DNA of 43,322 nucleotides, from assembly GCA_002722155.1 (NCBI GenBank), contig PBKS01000017.1, forward strand, positions 1-43,322, in the 5' to 3' direction. A program made the position numbers and the translations under genes. Below the pieces are notes generated by a model. The model had not been told where the DNA came from and did no database searches. It saw only the letters and a list, made by a program, of their open reading frames with translations. Positions 15,440 to 23,802 of the stretch are shown here, piece by piece; position 1 is the first letter of the stretch; each line of letters begins with the position of its first letter. The stretch is from Chloroflexota bacterium. Lineage in GTDB: Bacteria > Chloroflexota > Dehalococcoidia > Lucifugimonadales > UBA826.

Positions 15440-16375
15440 ATGGTCAAACTTCAAATAAAAAATATTCAGGGTGAGAATGCAGGTGATCTGGAAGTCAGAG
15501 ATGACGTTTTTTCTGTACCGGCCAAAGCAGCTTTGGTACATCAGGTAATGGTTGGTCAACTGGCCAATAAGAGACAAGGAACAGCGAAAACGAAGACCAG
15601 GTCCGAAGTGTCGGGGGGTGGGGCGAAGCCTAGGCCCCAGAAACACACCGGAAGTTCGAGGCAAGGTTCAACTCGATCACCCGTTTGGGTTGGTGGTGGA
15701 AGAGCTTTTGGGCCCACTCCAAGAAGTTATAGAAAGCGAACTCCAAAAAAGATGAGACGTTTGGCCTTGCTGTCTGTGCTGTCAGACAAAGCTCGCCATT
15801 CAGATATATTGTTGCTCGACTCTCTAGAATTGCAAGAAGGAAAGACCAAGGAGATCGTTTCCGTACTTTCCGCTTTAAATGTTTCGGGTCCGGCCTTGAT
15901 AGTCACAGATGGCCCAAATGAAAATTTAGTACGGTCAGCTGGAAACGTAGGAAAATTGAGAACCTTACCTGTACAAGTGTTAAACACTCTGGAACTGTTA
16001 AATAAAAAGCAATTGATAATCACGGTTGATGCTGTTAGAAGGATCGAGGAAACCTGGGGGGGGATATATAAGGGTGAAAGCTCTTCAGATGTTTCTTCTG
16101 ATGGACAAGTTGAAGAAGTTACAGAAGCCATAGTTACAGAAGCCATAGTTGAGGAAAAGGACTCTAATGGGGTGGACCATGCCCTAGTGGAGAATCTTGG
16201 GCTTTCTAATAGGACAAAGAATATTTTGTTGCAGGCAGGGATTATCGAAATTACAGATCTGACAAACTTATCTAAGGCTGAGTTAATGGACATACAAAGC
16301 TTTGGCAAAAAATCTTATGAAGAAGTTTGCCAGCAACTGGAAAGTATGGAATTACTCCCCTCTGACTGGGATTGA
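15440..16375 (+). CDS. rplD: ribosomal protein uL4 fused to an RNA polymerase alphaCTD-like domain
   Basis: Residues 1-209 are a complete uL4: the tunnel loop GGGAKPRPQKHTGSSRQGS is followed by RSPVWVGGGRAFGP and the normal C-terminal fold. Typical uL4 ends near residue 205-210, but this protein runs to 311. An acidic linker (about 212-247, with TEAIVTEAIVEE) leads to residues 248-311, which align without gaps to alphaCTD. R258, N261, G289, K291, S292 and E295 match E. coli RpoA R265, N268, G296, K298, S299 and E302; I262 replaces C269. By hand, 23 of 61 residues match this window's own RpoA. The frame is continuous and rplW follows normally. The function of the extra domain is unknown; contact with DNA, NusA or RNA polymerase is inference. 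Confidence 0.93.
   Translation: MVKLQIKNIQGENAGDLEVRDDVFSVPAKAALVHQVMVGQLANKRQGTAKTKTRSEVSGGGAKPRPQKHTGSSRQGSTRSPVWVGGGRAFGPTPRSYRKRTPKKMRRLALLSVLSDKARHSDILLLDSLELQEGKTKEIVSVLSALNVSGPALIVTDGPNENLVRSAGNVGKLRTLPVQVLNTLELLNKKQLIITVDAVRRIEETWGGIYKGESSSDVSSDGQVEEVTEAIVTEAIVEEKDSNGVDHALVENLGLSNRTKNILLQAGIIEITDLTNLSKAELMDIQSFGKKSYEEVCQQLESMELLPSDWD
16121..16150 (+). repeat. 15-base tandem duplication in the uL4 linker
   Basis: The 15-base unit ACAGAAGCCATAGTT occurs twice in a row without mismatch (16121-16135 and 16136-16150). It encodes the repeated TEAIV of the linker between uL4 and the alphaCTD-like domain. The reading frame is kept, so it only lengthens the flexible tether. It looks like a recent slippage duplication. 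Confidence 0.9.
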
Positions 16376-16388
16376 AGGCTAAAAGCAA

Positions 16389-16682
16389 ATGAGCAAACAC
16401 CATAAATACGCTATATTGAAACGGCCTTTGGTTACAGAAAAGTCGACGTTAATGCAAGACGACGGTCGTTATGTGTTTGAGGTTGCAAAGACTGCTACCA
16501 AACTGGAAATTAAAGAGGCTGTTCAGGAATCTTTTGGGGTCACGGTCATAAAGGTCAATACAATGAATGTAAAAGGAAAGATGAAGCGGTTCGGTCCTAG
16601 ATTTTCTCAGAAACGGTCGTGGAAGAAGGCTGTTGTCTCGGTCGCTCCTGGTGATTCTATAACTTTATTTGAGGGTGTTTGA
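16389..16682 (+). CDS. rplW: large ribosomal subunit protein uL23
   Basis: The 97-residue protein begins [17 protein letters not shown] and contains [24 protein letters not shown] and [15 protein letters not shown], typical of uL23. That protein lies at the tunnel exit and docks trigger factor and SRP. The stop codon TGA overlaps the rplB start (TGATG), which implies translational coupling. Confidence 0.95.
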   Translation: MSKHHKYAILKRPLVTEKSTLMQDDGRYVFEVAKTATKLEIKEAVQESFGVTVIKVNTMNVKGKMKRFGPRFSQKRSWKKAVVSVAPGDSITLFEGV

Positions 16683-17515
16683 TGCCATTAAAGACTAGGA
16701 AACCCATAACCCCAGGTCAAAGAGGCTTAGTGCTTCAGGGCACAGATGATATAACCCATAGCAAGCCTCGCAAGAAATTAACCAGACCTTTAAAAAAAAC
16801 AGGTGGTAGAAATTCCAGTGGACGGGTGACTGTTAGGCATCGAGGTGGAGGTCACAAAAGGCAGTATCGTGTTATTGACTTTAAAAGAGATAATTATGGT
16901 ATCCCTGGATCGGTCGAAACAATTGAGTATGATCCAAATAGGTCATGCCGGATAGCGCTCATTAAATTTGCAAATGGTGATTGGAGATATATTCTCGCCC
17001 CAAATGAAATACGCGTTGGTGATAAGGTAGAGGCAGGTGAAGGCGCGGAAATTAGTCCAGGTAATGCCCTACCTTTGGAAAAAATACCTTCAGGGACTTT
17101 GGTCCACAATGTGGAATTAACAAAAGGGAAAGGCGGCCAGATTGTACGAAGTGCGGGGAACTATGCGCAAGTTTTGGCTAGTGAAGGGAAATATACTTTG
17201 TTGCGATTGCCGTCTGGAGAGATGAGGAATGTGTTGAGTACGTGTATGGCTACGGTTGGCCAACTTAGTGCTCTGGATAATAAAAATGTGAAACTTGGTA
17301 AAGCTGGAAGAAAGAGATATCTAGGGAGAAGGCCTGAAGTAAGGGGGGTAGCCATGGCCCCGAATGCCCATCCACATGGAGGTGGTGAAGGCAGATCCCC
17401 TATTGGAATGCCTGGACCCAAGACTCCGTGGGGTAAGCCGGCACTCGGGTATCGAACCCGAAAAAAGAATAAGCCTTCCAGTAAATTTATCGTGAGAAAA
17501 CGATATGAAAGGTAA
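16682..17515 (+). CDS. rplB: large ribosomal subunit protein uL2
   Basis: The 277-residue protein has the N-terminal RNA-binding part ([23 protein letters not shown] region) and the C-terminal basic tail. uL2 is needed for subunit association and peptidyl transferase activity. The near-universal motif around His229 (M-N-P[10 protein letters not shown]) here reads [14 protein letters not shown]230 is kept, but the Asn and the Asp beside it are both Ala (226 and 229). The open frame includes a TTG at 16679, but the ATG at 16682, overlapping the rplW stop, is the more likely start. Confidence 0.96.
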   Translation: MPLKTRKPITPGQRGLVLQGTDDITHSKPRKKLTRPLKKTGGRNSSGRVTVRHRGGGHKRQYRVIDFKRDNYGIPGSVETIEYDPNRSCRIALIKFANGDWRYILAPNEIRVGDKVEAGEGAEISPGNALPLEKIPSGTLVHNVELTKGKGGQIVRSAGNYAQVLASEGKYTLLRLPSGEMRNVLSTCMATVGQLSALDNKNVKLGKAGRKRYLGRRPEVRGVAMAPNAHPHGGGEGRSPIGMPGPKTPWGKPALGYRTRKKNKPSSKFIVRKRYER

Positions 17516-17539
17516 GTTGAGTCAAGAGGTACAGTTTAA

Positions 17540-17824
17540 ATGTCGCGTTCAATAAAAAAGGGGCCTTATGTACACCCCAAGTTGGCAAGGAAAGTAGAGC
17601 AAGTTGTTAAGGCTAATAGCAGAGAAGTCATAAAAACTTGGTCTAGGGCCTCTATGATCATGCCGGACATGCTGGGCTTAACCATTGCAGTTCATGATGG
17701 CAGAAGGCATGTTCCTGTATTTGTCACAGAGAACATGGTGGGTCACAAATTAGGAGAATTTTCGCCAACCAGAACCTTTAGGGGACACTCTACCAAATCG
17801 GAAAGGGCCTCCAGGATTGGCTAG
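17540..17824 (+). CDS. rpsS: small ribosomal subunit protein uS19
   Basis: The 94-residue protein has the expected [14 protein letters not shown] start, [24 protein letters not shown] in the middle and [11 protein letters not shown] near the end. uS19 lies in the 30S head beside uS13. An AAGAGGT ribosome-binding site precedes the ATG. There are no anomalies. Confidence 0.96.
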   Translation: MSRSIKKGPYVHPKLARKVEQVVKANSREVIKTWSRASMIMPDMLGLTIAVHDGRRHVPVFVTENMVGHKLGEFSPTRTFRGHSTKSERASRIG

Positions 17825-17847
17825 AAAAACTAAGTCGAGGAATTGAA

Positions 17848-18186
17848 GTGAGCATAAGAGCTAAATCCAGTAATACGGGAATTTCGGTGAAGAAGCTTAA
17901 ACCTATAGCTAATTTAGTTAGAGGAATGAAAGTGGAGCAGGCATTGACTGCTTTGCAGTTTATGCAATCGCCAGCGGCAGCTCGAGTTGCTAAAACTGTA
18001 AAATCTGCGGCTTCAAATGCTGAAAATGAACTGATGGCAAGAACGGAAGATTTAAAAATAATTGAAATATACGCTAATGAAGGGCCTAGATTGAAAAGGT
18101 TTAGAGCTCGGGCAAGGGGAAGGGTTGGTCGCATCAACAGAAGAAGTAGCCACATAACAGTAGTGGTTGAAGAGGAGGAACTGTAG
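17848..18186 (+). CDS. rplV: large ribosomal subunit protein uL22
   Basis: The 112-residue protein has the uL22 globular part ([24 protein letters not shown]) and the tunnel beta-hairpin followed by [23 protein letters not shown]. The hairpin lines the exit tunnel where macrolides bind. The start is GTG with GAGG upstream. The stop lies one base before the TTG start of rpsC, and the last codons (GAGGAGGAA) double as the rpsC ribosome-binding site. Confidence 0.95.
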   Translation: MSIRAKSSNTGISVKKLKPIANLVRGMKVEQALTALQFMQSPAAARVAKTVKSAASNAENELMARTEDLKIIEIYANEGPRLKRFRARARGRVGRINRRSSHITVVVEEEEL

Positions 18187-18187
18187 T

Positions 18188-19033
18188 TTGGGACAAAAAA
18201 TTCACCCTAACGGGTTTAGAGTCGGAATTACAAAGGATTGGCACGCCACATGGTTTGCTGGCCAAAAAGAGTATGGAAGTCTGGTGAAAGAGGATATTAA
18301 TATCCGGCAGGCGATAGCTGTTATGTACGAAGATGCCGGTATATCGAAAGTTGATATTCAGAGAGATTCCAATGAAGTCGCGGTGACAATTCATACGGCA
18401 AGACCTGGAATTGTTATCGGGAGAGGTGGCCAACGGGTAGATGAGCTTCGAAAACATTTGGAAACGCTGACGGGGAATCGAAGGGCTAAGCTGAATGTAA
18501 AAGAGGTCAGACAAGCGGAATTGGACGCTTATTTGGTAGCACGGAACGTTGCAGATCAATTAGAAAGGAGAATAGCCTTTAGAAGAGCCATCCGACAAGC
18601 TGTTATGAGAACTATGCAAGCGGGGGCTGAGGGTATAAAAATCACTTGCTCGGGACGGCTTGCAGGAGCAGACATTGCAAGGGCTGAGAAAGCGATGGAA
18701 GGAAGGGTTCCGCTGCATACCTTGCGAGCGGATATTGATTATGGATTGGCAGAAGCTCAAACAGAGTATGGAGTTATCGGTGTTAAGGTCTGGATTTGCC
18801 GAGGGGAAATACTGAACCCCACGATAATTGGAGAAAATTCGACGGGTGCGGATGAGTTGGTTGCATCGACTGAGGACGAAGAGGCAGATGTAGCGCCAAT
18901 ACAGGTTATGGTTACAGCACAAGAAGATAACCAGGTGCAGTCAGAAACTTCGACTGAGCAGGGAGAGTTAGTGGATGAAGAAACCAGTGACAATATAGAA
19001 AGCGAAGGGGCAGACGCAGATGCTTCAACCTAA
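18188..19033 (+). CDS. rpsC: small ribosomal subunit protein uS3 with acidic C-terminal tail
   Basis: uS3 forms the mRNA entry site with uS4 and uS5. The TTG at 18188 gives [14 protein letters not shown], matching homologues, and AGGAGG lies nine bases upstream inside rplV; the frame's earlier TTG (18167) lies inside rplV. The KH loop GRGG (78-81) and the C-terminal domain to about residue 216 are normal. Residues 222-281 form an extra tail with 20 Asp/Glu and no Lys/Arg, probably disordered. The length of 281 exceeds the usual 210-235. The last 14 bases overlap the start of rplP, so the tail cannot be shortened or lost without touching uL16. Confidence 0.95.
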   Translation: MGQKIHPNGFRVGITKDWHATWFAGQKEYGSLVKEDINIRQAIAVMYEDAGISKVDIQRDSNEVAVTIHTARPGIVIGRGGQRVDELRKHLETLTGNRRAKLNVKEVRQAELDAYLVARNVADQLERRIAFRRAIRQAVMRTMQAGAEGIKITCSGRLAGADIARAEKAMEGRVPLHTLRADIDYGLAEAQTEYGVIGVKVWICRGEILNPTIIGENSTGADELVASTEDEEADVAPIQVMVTAQEDNQVQSETSTEQGELVDEETSDNIESEGADADAST

Positions 19034-19445
19034 AAGGGTCAAATACAGAAACCACCACCGGGGAAGACGGAAAGGATTAGCTGTTGCTGGGAGCTCATTA
19101 AACTTTGGTGAATTTGGGCTAAAGGCAACGGAAAATGCGTGGGTTACCTCCAGGCAGATTGAAGCCGCGAGAAGGGCTATGACCAGATATGCTAGGAGGG
19201 GTGGAAGAATGTGGATAAGGGTGTTTCCAGATAAAAGTGTAACCGCCAGGGCGGCTGAAACCAGAATGGGAAAGGGTAAAGGGGCACCAGATCATTGGGT
19301 GGCGGTCGTAAAACCTGGGAAAGTAATGTTTGAGATGGCCGGGATACCGGAAGAAACAGCTAGGCATGCATTGACATTGGCTGCTTCTAAGATGCCTATG
19401 GCCACCCGGATAGTGAGTAGAACGAACCTAAGATCAAGAGATTAG
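19020..19445 (+). CDS. rplP: large ribosomal subunit protein uL16
   Basis: The 141-residue protein begins [19 protein letters not shown] and carries [30 protein letters not shown] and [21 protein letters not shown], whose Arg corresponds to the residue hydroxylated in E. coli uL16. It helps position tRNA at the A site. The ATG lies inside the 3' end of rpsC in another frame (14-base overlap), which suggests coupled translation. Confidence 0.95.
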   Translation: MLQPKRVKYRNHHRGRRKGLAVAGSSLNFGEFGLKATENAWVTSRQIEAARRAMTRYARRGGRMWIRVFPDKSVTARAAETRMGKGKGAPDHWVAVVKPGKVMFEMAGIPEETARHALTLAASKMPMATRIVSRTNLRSRD

Positions 19446-19481
19446 CAGCAGAAGATTTCGTAATGGCACGGTGAGTAGAAA

Positions 19482-19688
19482 ATGGCTGAGATTGACGACA
19501 TTAGAAATATGAATGATCAGGATTTATTAGAGAATCTTGATTTGTCGAGGAAAGAATTAATGAATTTGAGGTTCAGGACAGCAACGATGCAGCTTACTGA
19601 TACAAACTCCATTAAGAGGACTCAACGAAAGATAGCGAGAATAATGACAGTGATTAGAGAAAGGGAGATATCAGAGAGATCTGCATGA
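19482..19688 (+). CDS. rpmC: large ribosomal subunit protein uL29
   Basis: This small two-helix hairpin protein of 68 residues has the family pattern MNDQDLLENLDLSRKELMNLRFRTAT, then the basic IKRTQRKIARIMTVIRERE. It sits next to uL23 at the tunnel exit. Its stop overlaps the rpsQ start as ATGA, a coupling arrangement. Confidence 0.94.
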   Translation: MAEIDDIRNMNDQDLLENLDLSRKELMNLRFRTATMQLTDTNSIKRTQRKIARIMTVIREREISERSA

Positions 19689-20008
19689 GTTACGAACGTA
19701 GAAAAATAAGGATTGGACGAGTAGTTAGCCATAAAATGGATAAAACTGTTGTGGTTTCAGTTGAATGGAGTCAGGCCCACCGGATTTACAAGAAAAATGT
19801 GAAGCGTTGGAATAAATTTATGGTTCATGATGAAAATAACTCCTGTAGTCTTGGTGACACGGTTCAGATTATAGAAACTAGGCCTTTGTCCAAGACAAAA
19901 AGGTGGAAAATATCGGAAATAATCCAAAAGGGTGACGTGGCCGAGGTTCAGCCTGGTGATATCGCTGTTCCCGGAATCGACACAGTTGAAAGCAGCGATG
20001 GTGAGTAG
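19685..20008 (+). CDS. rpsQ: small ribosomal subunit protein uS17
   Basis: The 107-residue OB-fold protein contains IGRVVSHKMDKTVVVSVE and CSLGDTVQIIETRPLSKTKRWKI, typical of uS17, a primary 16S binder. About 25 extra residues at the C-terminus (after ISEIIQKGD) are acidic and uncharged-polar, longer than in E. coli (84 residues) and without a recognised motif. The ATG overlaps the rpmC stop. Confidence 0.94.
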   Translation: MSYERRKIRIGRVVSHKMDKTVVVSVEWSQAHRIYKKNVKRWNKFMVHDENNSCSLGDTVQIIETRPLSKTKRWKISEIIQKGDVAEVQPGDIAVPGIDTVESSDGE

Positions 20009-20024
20009 GTTTTAAGGCGACAAA

Positions 20025-20393
20025 ATGATACAGATATATACGAGATTAAAAGTTGCGGACAATTCCGGTGCAAGAGTTATAAGTTGCATAGGTGTGCCGG
20101 GGGGGTCCGGAAGAAAATATGCTTGGTTAGGTGATGTAATAGTTGCTTCGGTCAAGGATGCTGCCCCTGCAGCCACAGTCAAGAAAGGCGAAGTTGTTAA
20201 GGCAGTCGTAGTACGAACTTCAAAGGCCCATCGCAGAAAAGATGGTTCTCATATCAAATTTGATGAGAATGCGGCGGTGATTATTAATGAGGATAGGATG
20301 CCACGCGGCACCCGTATTTTTGGGCCAGTTGCGCGAGAATTGAGAGACAAAGATTTCATGAGAATTGTCTCTTTGGCGCCGGAGGTAATATAA
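20025..20393 (+). CDS. rplN: large ribosomal subunit protein uL14
   Basis: The 122-residue protein begins [24 protein letters not shown] and ends with [32 protein letters not shown], which is diagnostic for uL14, part of an inter-subunit bridge and of the binding platform for the silencing factor RsfS. The length is standard. The rplX ribosome-binding site GGAGGT lies in its last codons. Confidence 0.96.
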   Translation: MIQIYTRLKVADNSGARVISCIGVPGGSGRKYAWLGDVIVASVKDAAPAATVKKGEVVKAVVVRTSKAHRRKDGSHIKFDENAAVIINEDRMPRGTRIFGPVARELRDKDFMRIVSLAPEVI

Positions 20394-20396
20394 GCA

Positions 20397-20705
20397 ATGA
20401 AGATAAAGAAGAACGACAATGTATTGGTTATAAAGGGAAAGGATAAGGGTAGGCAGGGTGAGGTACAGAGAGTGTTGCCCGGTACCCAAAAAGTTTTGAT
20501 AGAAGGCGTCAATATAGTCAAAAGGCATAGAAAGGCCCAAGGGATGAGCGGTGCTGATATTGTGGAGAAAGAGCTGCCAATATCGATAGCAAACGTAATG
20601 CTTGTATGCACTCACTGCCAAAAACCTTCAAAGACATCTATAAGGGTTATTGGGGACGGTTCGAAAGCCAGAATCTGCAAAATTTGTGAAGAGGTCATTG
20701 AATAA
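20397..20705 (+). CDS. rplX: large ribosomal subunit protein uL24, zinc-ribbon form
   Basis: The N-terminal KOW motif ([25 protein letters not shown]) is followed by [13 protein letters not shown]. The C-terminal half has two cysteine pairs (CTHC and CKIC) that can hold zinc, as in the C+ form of uL24. uL24 starts 50S assembly and lies at the tunnel exit. The stop overlaps the rplE start by one base (TAATG). Confidence 0.95.
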   Translation: MKIKKNDNVLVIKGKDKGRQGEVQRVLPGTQKVLIEGVNIVKRHRKAQGMSGADIVEKELPISIANVMLVCTHCQKPSKTSIRVIGDGSKARICKICEEVIE

Positions 20706-21292
20706 TGCCAGACGATAATATTGACCAGCCAACAGCTTCCGAAGATGACGCTCCTCGTCTATTGCAAAAAATAAGGGATGAAATAGGCCCTGAAATGATT
20801 AAAGAATTTGGTTACGGAAGTGTAATGCAGGTACCCCGTTTGGATAAGGTAATAGTTAACATCGGGCTAGGTGAAGCTCTTCAAAATGCTAGGGCTATTG
20901 AAAGTGTAACAGCTGATTTGGCTCGGATTACCGGTCAGAGGCCTGTAACTACGAAAGCCAAGAAATCAATTGCCGGATTCAAGATAAGAGAAGGGATGCC
21001 AATTGGGGCTATGGTAACGATGAGAGGTAGAAGGATGTATGAGTTTGTAGATAGGCTTTTGAATGCTTCTCTGCCTAGAATTAGAGATTTCCAAGGGTTG
21101 TCTAGGAATTCCTTTGATGGGAGAGGAAACTATTCAATTGGTATAAGGGAACATACTATTTTTCCCGAAATTGATTATAACTCGATAGATCGAATCCGTG
21201 GGTTGCAAATCGTGATAGTCACTTCCGCTGTGAATGATCAAGAGGGAATGAGGTTTTTGGAATTGGCTGGTATGCCATTTGTTCGGAACTAG
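20705..21292 (+). CDS. rplE: large ribosomal subunit protein uL5
   Basis: The 195-residue protein has the uL5 markers [60 protein letters not shown] and the C-terminal [22 protein letters not shown]-type end. It binds 5S rRNA and contacts P-site tRNA. The N-terminus has an extra acidic stretch of about 15 residues ([13 protein letters not shown]) before the usual start. Confidence 0.95.
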   Translation: MPDDNIDQPTASEDDAPRLLQKIRDEIGPEMIKEFGYGSVMQVPRLDKVIVNIGLGEALQNARAIESVTADLARITGQRPVTTKAKKSIAGFKIREGMPIGAMVTMRGRRMYEFVDRLLNASLPRIRDFQGLSRNSFDGRGNYSIGIREHTIFPEIDYNSIDRIRGLQIVIVTSAVNDQEGMRFLELAGMPFVRN

Positions 21293-21339
21293 GTAGAGAA
21301 ATTCAATCGAAGGTTTAAATATTTTTTAAGGACAAGAAG

Positions 21340-21645
21340 ATGGCAAAGAAATCGTCAGTAGCCAGGAATGAAAAAAGACGCCGGATGGCGGAACAATACA
21401 CTCAAAAAAGAGAAGCCCTTAAAACTGTGTTGAAGGATTCAAGCTCCACAGTTGAAGAGAGAATTGAGGCCAGATCAGAATTATCAAAATTACCGAGGAA
21501 TTCCAATCCCATAAGAGTTAGGAATAGATGCCAAATAACTGGTAGACCTCATGGATATATAAGGTATTTTGGGTTGTCTCGCATCGCTTTTCGAGAAATG
21601 GCACATGCTGGTGAACTTCCTGGTGTAAAAAAGGCAAGTTGGTAG
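21340..21645 (+). CDS. rpsN: small ribosomal subunit protein uS14, long zinc-free form
   Basis: The 101-residue protein matches the long C- type of uS14: [15 protein letters not shown], then a middle segment ([30 protein letters not shown]) and [37 protein letters not shown]. Only one cysteine remains, so the CxxC...CxxC zinc site of the 61-residue form is absent. Many spc operons of Gram-positive-like bacteria carry the short zinc form at this place. An AAGGACAAGAAG stretch precedes the ATG. Confidence 0.94.
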   Translation: MAKKSSVARNEKRRRMAEQYTQKREALKTVLKDSSSTVEERIEARSELSKLPRNSNPIRVRNRCQITGRPHGYIRYFGLSRIAFREMAHAGELPGVKKASW

Positions 21646-21655
21646 GTAAAAGAAT

Positions 21656-22057
21656 ATGGCAGTATCAGACCCAATAGCAGACATGCTAACTAGAATTAGA
21701 AATGCGACTATGGTTGGACATGAGTCAGTAGAAATACCTGTTTCAAAATTGAAGATTCAAATAGCAGAAATATTAGAAAAAGAAGGATTTTTGGAAAGTT
21801 ATGAAGTTCAAAATGAAGGTCAAATTGGTTCAAATATTCAGTTAAATCTGCATTATTGGAAAAAAGGCGAACCTGCCATTACTGGGCTTCAACGAGTAAG
21901 TAAGCCTGGCCTTCGTAGATACTCAAAGAATGGCGAGCTACCAGTGGTATACGGGAATAGAGGAATTGCTGTTATCTCAACCAATAAGGGAGTTATGACT
22001 GGGATAGAGGCAAGAAAAAACAAGGTGGGTGGAGAGGTTTTGTTCTACATTTGGTAG
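21656..22057 (+). CDS. rpsH: small ribosomal subunit protein uS8
   Basis: The 133-residue protein begins DPIADMLTRIRNATMVGHESVEIPVSKLK and ends ISTNKGVMTGIEARKNKVGGEVLFYIW, as expected for uS8. In E. coli, uS8 represses the spc operon by binding near rplE; I see no obvious copy of the target hairpin before rplE here. The ATG at 21656 is ten bases after the rpsN stop. Confidence 0.95.
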   Translation: MAVSDPIADMLTRIRNATMVGHESVEIPVSKLKIQIAEILEKEGFLESYEVQNEGQIGSNIQLNLHYWKKGEPAITGLQRVSKPGLRRYSKNGELPVVYGNRGIAVISTNKGVMTGIEARKNKVGGEVLFYIW

Positions 22058-22067
22058 GGAGAATTTT

Positions 22068-22610
22068 ATGTCAAGAATAGGAAATCAACTAATACGAATC
22101 CCCTCAGGTGTTGATGTCACTGTCGAAGGGGCACATGTCACGGTGAAAGGCCCTAAGGGAACCTTGAGCCAGAATTTCCATAAAGACATCACTATCGGTG
22201 TCGAGAAAGATTCAATACGAGTCTCCAGGCCGAGTGACGAAAACGAGCATAAAGCATTTCACGGGTTAACCAGAAGCTTGTTAGCTAATATGGTAGAAGG
22301 AGTTAGTGAAGGTTTTACTAAGGAATTGGAGTTGGTAGGTGTCGGATACAGGGTACAACAAAAAGGAAAGGGAATAACTCTGAATGTTATGTTGAGTCAT
22401 TCTGTAGAAATTCAACCGGAACAAGGGGCTGAGCTAGAAGTGGATGGTAACACGAATATAAAGGTTTCCGGAATTGACAAACAAGTTGTTGGCCAATTGG
22501 CCTCTCAAATACGGAGAGTAAGACCTCCAAATATATATACAGGTAAGGGGATTAGATATGCGGGAGAAGTTGTGAGGTTGAAACCTGGTAAGAGTGCAAG
22601 GAGGGCCTAA
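22068..22610 (+). CDS. rplF: large ribosomal subunit protein uL6
   Basis: The 180-residue protein begins MSRIGNQLIRIPSGVDVTV and has the C-terminal IRRVRPPNIYTGKGIRYAGEVVRLKPGK signature of uL6, which lies near the factor-binding site. The frame is open back to 22029, but that stretch overlaps rpsH. The ATG at 22068 has AGGGAGA upstream and matches homologues. Confidence 0.96.
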   Translation: MSRIGNQLIRIPSGVDVTVEGAHVTVKGPKGTLSQNFHKDITIGVEKDSIRVSRPSDENEHKAFHGLTRSLLANMVEGVSEGFTKELELVGVGYRVQQKGKGITLNVMLSHSVEIQPEQGAELEVDGNTNIKVSGIDKQVVGQLASQIRRVRPPNIYTGKGIRYAGEVVRLKPGKSARRA

Positions 22611-22613
22611 ATT

Positions 22614-22979
22614 ATGTCATCTTCAAATGGTAAGACAAGAAGAATAGTTCGTCATGATAGGTTGAGGTCAAAGATTTCAGGGACCGCGCAGAGACCGAGA
22701 TTGGCCGTGTATAGAAGTATTTCGCACATATACGCTCAACTGATTGATGATGATGGCGGCGTTACTGTTGCCTCCGCATCTTCTCTGGAAGATGAATTAA
22801 GGGGGCAAACTACAGGATCAGGAAAAATTTTAATATCTAAGATTGTTGGGGAATCGATTGGTAAAAGAGCGGTAGAGTTGGGAATAAGTGAAATAGTGTT
22901 CGATCGTGGTGGATTTAAGTACCATGGCAGAGTTAAGGCGGTCGCGGATGGAGCCAGGGAAGCAGGCTTGAAATTTTAG
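22614..22979 (+). CDS. rplR: large ribosomal subunit protein uL18
   Basis: The 121-residue 5S rRNA-binding protein has [42 protein letters not shown] and the C-terminal [26 protein letters not shown]. An AGGAGGG ribosome-binding site lies in the end of rplF. The length and motifs are normal. Confidence 0.95.
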   Translation: MSSSNGKTRRIVRHDRLRSKISGTAQRPRLAVYRSISHIYAQLIDDDGGVTVASASSLEDELRGQTTGSGKILISKIVGESIGKRAVELGISEIVFDRGGFKYHGRVKAVADGAREAGLKF

Positions 22980-23022
22980 TAGACCTTTTAGCGGTTAGTG
23001 TTCAAACGTAGGTGTGAAACGC

Positions 23023-23580
23023 ATGCAGGAAAAACAGACAGGAAGAAGAAAGGATAGGGAAGAGGAATCCCCTATAACTGAGAGAACTGTTCGTATTAAC
23101 AGGGTTTCGAAAGTAGTAAAAGGTGGACGCCACCTCAGCTTTAGTGCGGTTGTTGTTGTTGGAGATGGTGAGGGCCGAGTTGGTATAGGCATGGGTAAGG
23201 CATCTGCAGTACCAGATGCTATAACCAAAGGTTCAGCCTACGCACAGAAGAATATGGTGGAAATCCCACTCAAAGGGGACACTATAGCTCATGATGTCAC
23301 TGCGAAATTTGGAGGTAGTTTAGTTATGCTAAAGCCGGCCCCACCAGGTACCGGAGTGATTGCTGGTGAATCTGTTAGGGCTGTAGTTGAATTGGCCGGT
23401 GTAAAAGATATTGTGACCAAGGTAAGGCGAAGTACAAATCCTACCAATGTCGTTAAAGCAACTCTGAAAGGGCTACAGATGTTAAAAGATCCAGATTCTG
23501 AGATCGCTCGGAGACGTGAGTATGCTCAAATGAAAGCACTCGCTAAAGACGAATCGGATTCGCAGGATTCATTGGAATAA
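23023..23580 (+). CDS. rpsE: small ribosomal subunit protein uS5
   Basis: The 185-residue protein has the uS5 double-stranded-RNA-binding-like domain ([40 protein letters not shown]) and the C-terminal [23 protein letters not shown] and [15 protein letters not shown]. The loop KVVKGGR associated with spectinomycin is normal. I chose the ATG at 23023 because AGGTG lies eight bases upstream; a GTG at 23014 would add three residues. The C-terminus has a short acidic extension. Confidence 0.94.
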   Translation: MQEKQTGRRKDREEESPITERTVRINRVSKVVKGGRHLSFSAVVVVGDGEGRVGIGMGKASAVPDAITKGSAYAQKNMVEIPLKGDTIAHDVTAKFGGSLVMLKPAPPGTGVIAGESVRAVVELAGVKDIVTKVRRSTNPTNVVKATLKGLQMLKDPDSEIARRREYAQMKALAKDESDSQDSLE

Positions 23581-23590
23581 GGTAGAAAAG

Positions 23591-23773
23591 ATGGCAAAAA
23601 TTTCTGTTACATGGAAAAAGAGCACGATTGGATATTCGGAAAAGCAGAGAAGAATAATAGAAAGTTTGGGACTTAGAAAGTTAAACCACACTGTTGTTCA
23701 TGAGGAAACACCCTCGATTATGGGAATGTTGAAAAAAGTAGGCCACTTAGTTGAAGTAAAAGTAGGCGAATAG
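23591..23773 (+). CDS. rpmD: large ribosomal subunit protein uL30
   Basis: The 60-residue protein has the uL30 pattern: ISVTWKKSTIGYSEKQRRIIESLGLRKLNHTVVHEETPSIMGMLKKVGHLVEV. It is a small peripheral 50S protein, placed between rpsE and rplO in the standard order. ATG start, eleven bases after rpsE. Confidence 0.95.
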   Translation: MAKISVTWKKSTIGYSEKQRRIIESLGLRKLNHTVVHEETPSIMGMLKKVGHLVEVKVGE

Positions 23774-23802
23774 CGAGAAACTGAAAATCTAGGTATTTAG
23801 AT

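Noticed and set aside
15727-16308. A 193-codon open frame on the minus strand inside rplD
   Set aside because: It is entirely antisense to uL4, is Ser/Thr-rich with no recognisable motif and has no ribosome-binding site. It is a shadow of the coding strand's codon use.
15440-16375. Possibility that the uL4-alphaCTD fusion is a misassembly with rpoA
   Set aside because: The tail differs from the window's RpoA CTD at most positions and in DNA sequence. The frame is continuous through a linker and rplW follows at the normal distance, so a chimera with this rpoA is not supported. A different donor cannot be excluded from one sequence.
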